A DNA stretch of 64,000 bases from an uncultured Acidobacteriaceae bacterium (lineage in GTDB: Bacteria > Acidobacteriota > Terriglobia > Terriglobales > Acidobacteriaceae), in assembly GCA_903842065.1 (NCBI GenBank), contig CAIMKZ010000100.1:124001-188000 (forward strand), read 5' to 3'. Below are positions 24,821 through 32,588 of the stretch, piece after piece. The notes beneath the pieces are model-generated. The model worked only from the letters and a program-made list of their open reading frames with translations. It was not told where the DNA came from and did no database searches. Each line of letters begins with the position of its first letter. Positions within the stretch are counted from its first letter, which is position 1. A program made the translations under genes and the position numbers.

Positions 24821-25072
24821 ATGAAGACACTCGTTCGTATCTTTGCCATCATCCCCGTTGCACTGCTGGTCTACGCCGTCTGGTGCGTACTCATCGCCGC
24901 CCCGCCTTCGCCGGCATTCGGCGATCCCAACAAGGCCCAGATCGTCGCCCAGCTCAACCATCTCTACCTGGTCGCCTCCTACGCCGTTGTCTGGGGATTA
25001 CAGCTCGGCTACGTGGCATGGCTCGCGATCCGCGCCATCAATCAAAAAGAGTCATTAAAATCAACGATATAA
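24821..25072 (+). CDS. ccmD: CcmD-family small membrane protein
   Basis: 83 residues with two hydrophobic stretches; the second, HLYLVASYAVVWGLQLGYVA, has the YxxxxYxxxW pattern of CcmD-family proteins, which stabilise the CcmABC-CcmE complex. GAGGAGG lies eight bases before the ATG. The last gene of the operon, followed at once by a strong terminator. Short length makes the family call moderately sure, but the position supports it. Confidence 0.78.
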   Translation: MKTLVRIFAIIPVALLVYAVWCVLIAAPPSPAFGDPNKAQIVAQLNHLYLVASYAVVWGLQLGYVAWLAIRAINQKESLKSTI

Positions 25073-25076
25073 ACCT

Positions 25077-25109
25077 AAGGCGGTCCTTCTTCGGGCCGCC
25101 TTCGTTTTT
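25077..25109 (+). terminator. Rho-independent terminator of the ccm operon
   Basis: AAGGCGGTCC and GGGCCGCCTT form the stem around TTCTTC, followed by CGTTTTT. It separates the ccm operon from micropeptide gene 3. Confidence 0.85.
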
Positions 25110-25166
25110 CCCCGTCTACAACTAATTCTGTATCCCCTCCCCCACGCGGTCACTCCACTGCCCTTC

Positions 25167-25214
25167 TTTGTGGGATTTTGCTTTTTCCGTATCTGGCACA
25201 TCATGCATATGTAG
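25167..25214 (+). promoter_or_regulatory. Conserved leader module of micropeptide copy 3
   Basis: TTTGTGGGAT at 25167-25176, 26 intervening bases, then ATGCATATGTAG at 25203-25214, a possible three-codon open frame (Met-His-Met-stop). The coding ATG is exactly 50 bases after the start of the ATGCATATG block. The same module precedes copies 4 and 5 with the same 36-base offset. It may be a promoter -35/start region or a structured leader; which one cannot be told from sequence. Confidence 0.65.
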
Positions 25215-25252
25215 GACGGCTCCAGAAGCCTTCCTCAAGGAGAACCTCCCTC

Positions 25253-25348
25253 ATGCATGACCTTCTAATCGCCCTTACGTTTGTTGGAATGGTAATCGCT
25301 CCCGCAATCGTTGCCGCCACCACCGGAGCCAGCGAAGAGGCCGAGTAA
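25253..25348 (+). CDS. 31-residue membrane micropeptide, family copy 3
   Basis: Reads MHDLLIALTFVGMVIAP then AIVAATTGASEEAE. One membrane helix followed by an acidic tail. CAAGGAGAA precedes the ATG. Very close to copy 4 (25680) in the helix and the AATTG turn. Invariant D3, F10, P17, A18, A21. The first of three tandem genes, each with its own conserved leader, so they look like separate transcription units. Confidence 0.75.
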   Translation: MHDLLIALTFVGMVIAPAIVAATTGASEEAE

Positions 25349-25363
25349 GTCCTCGCTGGCGCC
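25325..25363 (+). terminator. Hairpin at the end of micropeptide gene 3
   Basis: GGAGCCAGCGA and TCGCTGGCGCC (10 of 11 paired) flank the stop codon. No T tract follows. It may be a transcript-stabilising or terminating hairpin. Confidence 0.35.
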
Positions 25364-25593
25364 TTAACCCTTCCCCTGTTTCGCCTTTCATTCAGGCCGG
25401 CAGCTACCGCGATTCGCCGCCGTGCCTGTCAAGATGTAGCACAGAATCGCATCCCGGCTCCCTACGGCTCATTGCATGCAGCCGTGGCTGGCAGCCCGCA
25501 GCAATCCCCAATTTCCCTCTCGTAACTTTTGCCCCGGACACAAGCTTACTTTTGTTGCATCCCGCCTACAACCCACGCCGTCTCGCCCGTGTC

Positions 25594-25641
25594 TTTGTGG
25601 GATATCTCTTTCTCCGATTCAGCAGCATGATGCATATGTAA
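25594..25641 (+). promoter_or_regulatory. Conserved leader module of micropeptide copy 4
   Basis: TTTGTGGGAT at 25594-25603, 26 bases, then ATGCATATGTAA at 25630-25641; preceded by one more ATG in frame (Met-Met-His-Met-stop). Offset to the coding ATG is 50 bases, identical to copy 3. Confidence 0.65.
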
Positions 25642-25679
25642 GGCCCGAAATACCGGAGCCGCCTCAAGGAGAATTCCCC

Positions 25680-25778
25680 ATGCATGACCTTTTGATCGCT
25701 ATGTCATTCGTCGCCATGGTTGCCGCACCCGCCCTCGTCGCCGCCACCACCGGCGTATCCGAAGAAGAGGAAGACTAG
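25680..25778 (+). CDS. 32-residue membrane micropeptide, family copy 4
   Basis: Reads MHDLLIAMSFVAMVAAP then ALVAATTGVSEEEED. One membrane helix with a strongly acidic tail. CAAGGAGAA precedes the ATG by nine bases, as in copy 3. The frame is open far upstream, but the leader conservation and the family N-terminus place the start here. Confidence 0.75.
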   Translation: MHDLLIAMSFVAMVAAPALVAATTGVSEEEED

Positions 25779-25846
25779 CGGGCACGAGATCTCCGCGTAC
25801 AACTTTCGTGGGATCCCCATCACCCTATTCTGCCCGGCAAGCCATC

Positions 25847-25894
25847 TTTGTGGGATTCCTGATTTTCGCTGGCTGGACCAACATGAACATGAAG
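25847..25894 (+). promoter_or_regulatory. Conserved leader module of micropeptide copy 5
   Basis: TTTGTGGGAT at 25847-25856, 26 bases, then ATGAACATGAAG at 25883-25894, opening a seven-codon frame (MNMKRIA, stop TAG). The offset between the two blocks is the same 36 bases as in copies 3 and 4, while the distance to the coding ATG is 45 instead of 50. Confidence 0.6.
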
Positions 25895-25927
25895 CGGATC
25901 GCATAGCCGCACAGGAGTGAACCCATC

Positions 25928-26023
25928 ATGCATGATCTGATCATTGCCCTGGCTTTCATCGGTCTCGTCGTAGCGCCGGCTGTTGCAGCCGCCCGTGCAG
26001 GCGCTGGCCGCGAAGCAGAGTAA
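25928..26023 (+). CDS. 31-residue membrane micropeptide, family copy 5
   Basis: Reads MHDLIIALAFIGLVVAP then AVAAARAGAGREAE. Same family; the tail carries two Arg and acidic residues. CAGGAGTGA precedes the ATG. Last of the tandem triplet. Confidence 0.75.
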   Translation: MHDLIIALAFIGLVVAPAVAAARAGAGREAE

Positions 26024-26163
26024 GCGCAGCCCTCCCCCATTGATCTGGCGCTGGCCCCTGGCTGGCGCCGCATCTTTTTTCCCGTCCACCCGCACACTCT
26101 TCAGAACATTGCTCCCCCCCATCGCCAGCCGGTAAACTGACCCTTACAGCGAAAGGGGCGCAG

Positions 26164-27393
26164 ATGCCGCTCGCGAAAGACTCAACCTACAGTGAGATTG
26201 CGATTCCTCAGGCAAGCGCCGTAAGACCGGCAGCGCACGCGCGGCTGCGTCCTGCCGCTCGAGCCGCTGTTCTGCTCGCTCTTTCAGCCCTTTCGTTCGC
26301 GCTTACCTCCTGCCGCTCGCACGACTTCGCCGACTACCCGGCCAACTACCGCGAATTCGTCTACGTATCCAACGGCGGAAGCGCCACCGTCACCGCGATC
26401 AGCGTCGTCGATGTACGCGTCGATCGCGAGATTCCCGTCGGCCCAAATCCCGTTGCACTCGCCGTCAGCCCCACCCGCAACGAGGTCTACGCGGTCAGCT
26501 CCGGCGCAATCGGCGCAAACGGCTCGCTTGCTGTCATCGACGCCGAGCACAACTCGGTCGCTGCCACCATTCCGCTGCACCGCCAGCCCGTCTCCATCGA
26601 CGTGGACGCGGAAGGCAACAAAGCCTACATCGCCAACCTCGGCTCAAACTTTGTGTCTGTCGTCGATCTCAAGACGCGGCGCGAGGTCGCGCAAATCGGC
26701 GCTGGCGAGCAGCCCGATGCTGCTCGCATCACGGCCGACGGTAAGACGCTCGTCGTCGCCAATCGCGGAGCAGGCTCGGTCTCGCTCATCGACCCCGCCA
26801 GCGGCCACGTTCGCAGTGTCTTTTCAGGATGCCCCGGAGCAGCCGATCCGGCCATCATGCCCGACGCTTCCAAGGCCTTCATCCCCTGCGCCGCAGGCCA
26901 TCAGGTGATGGTTGTCGCTTTGGCTCGCAATAACCAGGCCGACAAGCTCCTCACGCTTCTCGATGTAGGCCGCATCCCGGCGCACGTCGCGCTCAAGCCA
27001 GATACCGGCGAGCTCTTCGTCGCAAACTCTGAGTCGAACTCCATCTCTGAAGTCATCACCGGCACCAACGACGTATCCAGCACCTACCTCATGGGCGACA
27101 CGCCCGTTCGCAGCCTGGTCTCGGCCGATAACGCACTGCTCTACGTTGCCAACCTGCGCTCGCAGAACGTCACCGTTTACTCAATCGACGACGGCCGCCA
27201 CATCGGCGCAATCCACGTAGGCGACGGCCCTTCGGCACTGGCCTTCTCCGCCAACGGCTTGCTCCTCTTTGCCGTCGACTCGCGCTCCGGAGACGTAGCC
27301 GTGGTGCGCACAGCTTCGAGAGCGCTCTTCACGCTCATCCCCGCCGGCCGCAGCCCCAACGCCATCGTCGATAAAGCCTTCACTTTGAAATAG
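26164..27393 (+). CDS. YVTN/YncE-type beta-propeller lipoprotein
   Basis: 409 residues. A hydrophobic leader ending in the lipobox LTSC (about residues 46-49) predicts a lipid-anchored protein. Then a seven-bladed propeller of about 42-residue repeats: YVSNGGSATVTAISVVDV, YAVSSGAIGANGSLAVID, YIANLGSNFVSVVDLKTR, VVANRGAGSVSLIDPASG, FVANSESNSISEVITGTN, YVANLRSQNVTVYSIDDG, FAVDSRSGDVAVV. Function unknown; such propellers bind DNA, metals or proteins. The start may lie downstream of 26164, because the N-terminus before the signal is unusually long. Confidence 0.83.
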   Translation: MPLAKDSTYSEIAIPQASAVRPAAHARLRPAARAAVLLALSALSFALTSCRSHDFADYPANYREFVYVSNGGSATVTAISVVDVRVDREIPVGPNPVALAVSPTRNEVYAVSSGAIGANGSLAVIDAEHNSVAATIPLHRQPVSIDVDAEGNKAYIANLGSNFVSVVDLKTRREVAQIGAGEQPDAARITADGKTLVVANRGAGSVSLIDPASGHVRSVFSGCPGAADPAIMPDASKAFIPCAAGHQVMVVALARNNQADKLLTLLDVGRIPAHVALKPDTGELFVANSESNSISEVITGTNDVSSTYLMGDTPVRSLVSADNALLYVANLRSQNVTVYSIDDGRHIGAIHVGDGPSALAFSANGLLLFAVDSRSGDVAVVRTASRALFTLIPAGRSPNAIVDKAFTLK

Positions 27394-27419
27394 CGCGCCG
27401 CGCAAAGCTATTCCGCACT

Positions 27420-28781
27420 TCAGTGCGAGAAGAACTCTCCATGCCCGCCGTTCGCCCACGGATCGTACCCCAGCGCAAACTGTGCTCTGCTCTGTACCGA
27501 GGGATGGTTGTAGAGCCAGAACTCTATCAGAGGACTCGGATTTGGGTCCTCGAGCCACGCTTCGCCCAGATGGTTGAACGCTGACACTGCCGTCCGCTGT
27601 GGATCGGCAACGATGCCGTGCATCGCCTCCTGACCGTACACATCGGCCTGGTGCTCATAGTACCGGCTGATCCCGTTCGACAGCGGCTGAAGCACAAAGC
27701 CCGCAATGTTGATTGCCAGCAGCAGAACCACGAATCCCGCGCGCGCTTCCAGAGCCGCAACACCCCAGCGCGGCCCGAACCTTCGCACCATCCACGCCAC
27801 CGCCAGCGCGCAGCACCAGAAAAGAAAGAACAGCATCACCACAGTTCCGGCAATCATCTTTGGAATGTGGCCCAGCACGTAGTGGCCGCTCTCGTGGCCG
27901 AAGATGAACAGCACCTCGTCGTCTGCCAGTCGGTCGGTGGCCGTATCCCACATCACGTAGCGCTTGCTGGACCCGATGCCGGTCACGTATGCATTCAGGC
28001 CGTTGTACTTTTCGCTGGCCTTCATCAAGAACATGCGGCTCGGTGGAATATCGATTCCCGTGCGCGACACCACGGTCTCAAGCTTATCCACCAGCGCGGC
28101 GTGATGCGCCGTCAGAGGCTCGAACTTGTTAAACAGCGGATCGATCACCAGCGGCGAGATGAAGATGCTCAGCAGCATCAGCGGCAGCGACACAATCCAG
28201 GCGCCGAGCCAGTACCGCCGCGGCCAGCGCTTCACGATCCAGTGAAAGAGCAGCAGCACCGGCGCGCCGATAGCCAGAGACACCGCGAGACTCTTCCCCG
28301 CGTCGCCCCACCAGCTCATCCAGCTCTGCACACTGATGCCGTATGCGCGGCTCTCGTACTGGCCCGCAATCGCAAAGGGCAGCGAAGCCACGCCCGTAAT
28401 CACGATGAAAGCGGCAAAGTACAGCAGCCCCTGCACCCACTTCTTGCCGGTTACGCAGAGCACCCACGCCTCCAGCGCCGCCCATACGCGAAGCCTTAAC
28501 AGCAGCCACAGAAAGATTATGTCCCACAAGCTGCTCGTTATGTTGAGCAGGTTGCGAATGTGGCTCAGCCGGATTGACTTGGCCAGCTTTTCAGGAGGCA
28601 GAGAGTAGGCTTGCTTGGGTTGCTCTGCGGTCGCTGCTGCCTGCGCTGGTTGAGCCGCCTGCACCGCCGGCGCGCTGCCGTTCTGCGCATGCAGGACCCG
28701 GCCCGCACTCGCGAGTACACAGAGACATACCAATGCCGATACGCACACTCTCATTGAAAGTACCCGGCGAACAAATTCCAT
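27420..28781 (-). CDS. M48-family (Ste24-type) integral membrane zinc protease
   Basis: 453 residues: signal/first helix, then several membrane helices (ITSSLWDIIFLWLLLRL; GLLYFAAFIVITGVASLPFA; LAVSLAIGAPVLLLFHWIV) and the zinc site FGHESGHYVLGH (HExxH) with the third ligand in YYEHQADVYG. Fits the CAAX-protease/Ste24 class involved in membrane protein quality control. The N-terminal linker is rich in Ala/Gln. Convergent with the propeller gene. Confidence 0.9.
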   Translation of the reverse strand: MEFVRRVLSMRVCVSALVCLCVLASAGRVLHAQNGSAPAVQAAQPAQAAATAEQPKQAYSLPPEKLAKSIRLSHIRNLLNITSSLWDIIFLWLLLRLRVWAALEAWVLCVTGKKWVQGLLYFAAFIVITGVASLPFAIAGQYESRAYGISVQSWMSWWGDAGKSLAVSLAIGAPVLLLFHWIVKRWPRRYWLGAWIVSLPLMLLSIFISPLVIDPLFNKFEPLTAHHAALVDKLETVVSRTGIDIPPSRMFLMKASEKYNGLNAYVTGIGSSKRYVMWDTATDRLADDEVLFIFGHESGHYVLGHIPKMIAGTVVMLFFLFWCCALAVAWMVRRFGPRWGVAALEARAGFVVLLLAINIAGFVLQPLSNGISRYYEHQADVYGQEAMHGIVADPQRTAVSAFNHLGEAWLEDPNPSPLIEFWLYNHPSVQSRAQFALGYDPWANGGHGEFFSH

Positions 28782-28883
28782 CGTCGAACCTCCAGGCGTA
28801 ATTTCACCCTATGACACACAAGTCTACCGGCGCAAAAAGACATTTCCATCGAAAAATTCGCTACTAACTCCACACCGTCTACG

Positions 28884-28919
28884 CTCTAAAAACAACAAGG
28901 GCCGCTCGATGGCGGCCCT
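28884..28919 (-). terminator. Rho-independent terminator (minus strand)
   Basis: On the minus strand AGGGCCGC-CATCGA-GCGGCCCT is followed by TGTTGTTTTTAG. It lies 33 bases after the stop of the 28952-29203 gene and supports that gene being real. Confidence 0.82.
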
Positions 28920-28951
28920 GATGCTATCCAGGAAAAGAGTGTCGTGTGGCA

Positions 28952-29203
28952 TTACGCCGCGGGATTCTGTGCCTGTCCGCGCTCGTGCGCCCGGTCGAGA
29001 AACAGCCTCATGCGCAGCGCCTCGGCCTTTTCCACTGCTACCAGCCGCAGTTGGCGGCGCACATGTTCGCCGTCCTCAAGCCGCTCGATCTGCGCCTCGT
29101 CAAAGGCCGCGTCGCGCTCCAGCCGTGCTATCCGCTCCTCGATCATGGTGCGGAAACGGGGACTGATCTCAAAGCGTTCGCTGGTCGCAGTATCGGTTCT
29201 CAC
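28952..29203 (-). CDS. Small hypothetical coiled-coil protein
   Basis: 83 residues, highly charged and helical: MIEERIARLERDAAFDEAQI, ERLEDGEHVRRQLRLVAVEK. No family recognised. I start at GTG 29203, where AAGAGG lies six bases upstream; a TTG at 29245 would add 14 residues. A terminator directly downstream argues for a genuine single-gene unit. Confidence 0.55.
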   Translation of the reverse strand: MRTDTATSERFEISPRFRTMIEERIARLERDAAFDEAQIERLEDGEHVRRQLRLVAVEKAEALRMRLFLDRAHERGQAQNPAA

Positions 29204-29442
29204 TTGACGCCTCTTGGGAAACAAATTCCTATAGGTGAAACCCAAACTTGCCCTAAAGGTTTTCCCAACTGAGCCGATAGTAGCGAAATGCCAGTCTCCG
29301 CGCTAGATTACGAACTTACACACTCACAGTAATAGGTGTCCGAAAACAGAACAGTATGCGGGAGATATCCTTCCCGGCCCTGTAGTTCTTCCACTTATTC
29401 AATTCATCGATTATTCACTGAATCGCTACTGTGTCCCCGCCG

Positions 29443-31239
29443 CTACTTGTGCGGAAACCACGTCAGCCGCACCGTGGCTGCATTCACCGTCTGTAGACCC
29501 GTGCGATAGATCGGGGCCCTCCACTGTTCGTGCGTGTACGTTCCATTCAGCTCAAAGTTTGGTCCGAACCGTTTGACCACTTGCAGGCTGAAGTCGTTGA
29601 TTGTCGTGCCGCCTTCGATAAAGTCTCGGGACGCCTTCTGATGCCGGTAGGCCAGTTGCACATTTTCGTTGCCGCTCAGGTGGTACGTGAGCCAGGCCTG
29701 GCCGCCCTTGTCCTCGCGTCCTATCCAGTCTCCGAACAGCTGCCCCTTGTTGGTGTAGCCCTGCCGAGAAATGATCTCCCAGTACATGATCCAGCCGCCG
29801 TGGCTGTTCACAATCGGCGGATCGGTCCAAACAACTTCCGTGCGCAGGTCCACCTTTGGCGCGCTAGGCAGGTGCGAGAGGTAGAACCCCGTACGCCAGG
29901 CCGCGCGACGAGGCGCATCGCAGGCGCAAACGTCGTCGTGAGCCTCGCCGTCGGCGTAGAACGTGAGCCAGTTCCGCGCCATCGGCAAACGATACGAGAG
30001 TGTAAACGCTCCAAAGCGGCTTCCCGGATCGCGATTGCTGTTTTTCTGTGGCGACAGGGGCGCCGTAAGGCTTAAAAAACTGCGCAGGAACGAGTGCAGA
30101 CTGATGCCCTCGTGGCCCTGGCCTCCCCAGATCACGGTGCGCTCAAAGCTGACTTCAAAGTTTCTGGTCGGCTTCAAGGAAACCTTCTGGAGGTGAATCC
30201 ACGGCTTGCCTGGGTTGGGCCACCAGTAAAAGTCTTTAGTGGGGTCCAGTTCCCCCGGGACATACGTGTGCCCCTGCACTTCGCCGATCATGAACTCGTA
30301 GCGGAAGGGGCCGGTGAGCCGCGATAGCCCCGGCACATACAGCGGTTTCTGCCGATCGATGTGCAGCGCATAGAGATTTTCCGCGTTGTTGGAGTAGGCA
30401 AAGCCGCCGCCCACGCCCGGCCCCCACCACATATCGCGACGCCCAAATGAAAACTCGTGGTTCCAGATGTTTGTGGAGACATAGGCCTCCAGCGGATTAA
30501 ATGTGTGGCGTGCCGCGATCGGGTTAGCCGGTACCGTAGCCATGTAATATGGCTTGCCTGTCAACGGATCGAGGTAACGGATATCGTCAACCTGTTCGAC
30601 TAGATATTTAGCCAGGGTCTGGTTGTATCCGGTGTCTGACGGCGTAACCTGAAACTCGCCGCGCAGGTGCAGTATGAAGCGCCCGGCGGTGGCGGTGGCG
30701 GTAAAACCGCTGTAGCTGTTTGCTCCCTCGCCGTAGGGCCGCCCATAGTCGTTCACAATGCTCGATCCCAGATGGAAGCTGTCGCGCAGAACAGGTCCAC
30801 TGATGGCACGCGCTGTGGAGTACACCGAGTCGACTTCGAGAGCATCGCGCTTCAGCAGACAGTTTTGCGTGATGCTGTAGTGCAGCTCGCGCGCAACGGC
30901 GTCCAGTATCTGCTGCGCCTGATCGTTCGTGGAGTTGTCGAAGTTACGAGCCTCATCGATCGTCTGGGAGACCTCGTCGAGCATGTCGGCTATTGCGGCG
31001 CGAGTCCACGGCCGCTCGCCGATATAGACCGTGTGCAGATAGCCCATCGAGTAGAGTCGCAGCAGCGCCGGATAGATCCAGCTGTCTACCTCCACAAAGG
31101 GCGTATCGGCCGTCTCCGTCGCGCACACCGGCTGGCTGGGGACGTTATCTGCCCACGCCGCCAGCGCGCTGCCGAACAGAACAAAGATCGCAAGGACCGC
31201 CTGCACGCCGCGGTTAGAACTCAGAACCTTCTTGCTCAT
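29443..31239 (-). CDS. Wzi-family capsule assembly outer-membrane protein
   Basis: 598 residues with a signal peptide (AVLAIFVLFGSALAAWA). The mature part starts with a helical region (YPALLRLYSMGYLHTVYIGE, RPWTRAAIADMLDEV) and continues as alternating beta strands that fit an outer-membrane barrel, as in Wzi, which anchors capsule at the surface. Strand-like segments include YEFMIGEVQGHTYVPGELDP and GAFTLSYRLPMARNWLTFYA. It is about 21 kb from the polysaccharide cluster, so the functional link is tentative. Confidence 0.82.
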   Translation of the reverse strand: MSKKVLSSNRGVQAVLAIFVLFGSALAAWADNVPSQPVCATETADTPFVEVDSWIYPALLRLYSMGYLHTVYIGERPWTRAAIADMLDEVSQTIDEARNFDNSTNDQAQQILDAVARELHYSITQNCLLKRDALEVDSVYSTARAISGPVLRDSFHLGSSIVNDYGRPYGEGANSYSGFTATATAGRFILHLRGEFQVTPSDTGYNQTLAKYLVEQVDDIRYLDPLTGKPYYMATVPANPIAARHTFNPLEAYVSTNIWNHEFSFGRRDMWWGPGVGGGFAYSNNAENLYALHIDRQKPLYVPGLSRLTGPFRYEFMIGEVQGHTYVPGELDPTKDFYWWPNPGKPWIHLQKVSLKPTRNFEVSFERTVIWGGQGHEGISLHSFLRSFLSLTAPLSPQKNSNRDPGSRFGAFTLSYRLPMARNWLTFYADGEAHDDVCACDAPRRAAWRTGFYLSHLPSAPKVDLRTEVVWTDPPIVNSHGGWIMYWEIISRQGYTNKGQLFGDWIGREDKGGQAWLTYHLSGNENVQLAYRHQKASRDFIEGGTTINDFSLQVVKRFGPNFELNGTYTHEQWRAPIYRTGLQTVNAATVRLTWFPHK

Positions 31240-31430
31240 GGGGCCTCATTGTCACAGGAGACAGGATGCCGCTTCGACGCGACGTCCCGATACGAGCCTC
31301 TGCCGCGGCAGCGGCCTGCCCGAGGCTTGCTTCCATCGACAAAGTTAGTGTAGCGCAACCGTTGAACGGCCCATCCGTCTTGTGACCGCTGAAATGTCAG
31401 CCCTCGGCGGATCGATATCCCTCTGAGCGC

Positions 31431-32498
31431 TTACTCGCTTCCGCGCGAAGACAAGGCGTAGTAACCCTTGCGAACCTGCACCTTCGTCCCATCGCCGCAA
31501 TCCACGCCGATGCGCCGGAAGGTGCCATCGGACTTCGTATTCAACGACGTGTAGCTGGCCAGATACTGCGTCCGTAGCTCGTCGCCGATCTGCTCGAAGG
31601 CCGCGCGCAGCTTATCGGAGTTGTTGCCCACATCGATCAACCGGCCGCCTGTCTCCTCGGCAATCCGCTTGGCCGCCGAGTAGCCGAAGTAGCCCTGCCC
31701 CGACATGTAATACCCCATGCGGTCGGCGATCAGAATAATGTACACAATCACGTTCTTCTTCTGTGCCGCGGCTATCGCGTCGTTGATCTTCGTCTTCGAT
31801 CCCATGTCCGCGCCATCGGTCAGCACGATCATCGCCTTGCGGCCCGTCTCCTGGGTCAGCTTCTCATTCGACGCCAGATAGATCGCGTCGTAGAGCAGCG
31901 TTCCCTTCGGGTCGCCGATCGTCGGCACCGTGCCGCCGCCCGCGCCAGGAATCCCGTAGCCCCCGTTGCCGCCTGCGTCGTTGATCTGCGCCTTGCGCAT
32001 TCCCTGCGCAAGCTGCCGCGCGCTGTTCGTGTAGTCCTGCAACAGGTCCACATTCACGTCGAACGACACCAGAAATGCCTCATCCTTGGTCCGCAGCACA
32101 CGGTTCAGAAACTGGATGCCCGCATCCTGCTCCAGTGGTAGAACCCGCTGCTGGCTCCCCGACGTGTCCAGCAAAATTCCCAGCGTCAACGGCAGATCGC
32201 TCTGGGCTGTAAAGTTTTTGAGCGTCTGCGGAGCCTTGTCCTCTGTAAACGTGCACTCGCTCTTCGTCAGGTGAGGAACAAGGTTGCCATTCTTGTCCTT
32301 CACCGTGAAGAGCAGGTCCACCAGGCTCACGCTCATCTTCAGCGTCGCCACCGGCTCTTCCTCAACGGGCATCGCCGGAGCCGTGCTCACCGGCGGCGCA
32401 TCCGGCGAAGGCGCAAGCTGCGCCCATCCCATCGACCCCGCGAACGGAAGTGCCAGCGCCAGAGCTGCTATCGGCTTCCGAATATCCATAATGCCCAT
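31431..32498 (-). CDS. Secreted VWA-domain protein of the acidobacterial type
   Basis: 355 residues with a signal peptide (IAALALALPFAGSMGWAQ). A beta domain (LVDLLFTVKDKNGNLVPHLT) precedes a von Willebrand A domain with MIDAS motif LLDTSGSQQ, the Thr/Asp positions being around GTLLYDAIYLAS and MIVLTDGADMGS. This is the VWFA-related domain architecture found mainly in Acidobacteria. Metal-dependent adhesion or protein binding is inferred. GGGGGAG lies five bases before the ATG. Confidence 0.9.
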   Translation of the reverse strand: MGIMDIRKPIAALALALPFAGSMGWAQLAPSPDAPPVSTAPAMPVEEEPVATLKMSVSLVDLLFTVKDKNGNLVPHLTKSECTFTEDKAPQTLKNFTAQSDLPLTLGILLDTSGSQQRVLPLEQDAGIQFLNRVLRTKDEAFLVSFDVNVDLLQDYTNSARQLAQGMRKAQINDAGGNGGYGIPGAGGGTVPTIGDPKGTLLYDAIYLASNEKLTQETGRKAMIVLTDGADMGSKTKINDAIAAAQKKNVIVYIILIADRMGYYMSGQGYFGYSAAKRIAEETGGRLIDVGNNSDKLRAAFEQIGDELRTQYLASYTSLNTKSDGTFRRIGVDCGDGTKVQVRKGYYALSSRGSE

Positions 32499-32588
32499 TT
32501 AGACTCCCCCCGACGCTTCAAGGATAGCCCGAGCCACCCAACACTTTGGACTCCATCTAGCCTGCCGCGTACTACACTGGATGGCATT

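Noticed and set aside
25191..25210. Sigma-54-like match TGGCACATCATGCA before micropeptide copy 3
   Set aside because: The GG to GC spacing is two bases too short and the match is not conserved in the leaders of copies 4 and 5.
32271..32588. Upstream extension of the adenosine deaminase frame
   Set aside because: It is the shadow of the divergent VWA gene; a clear signal peptide begins at the ATG at 32589.
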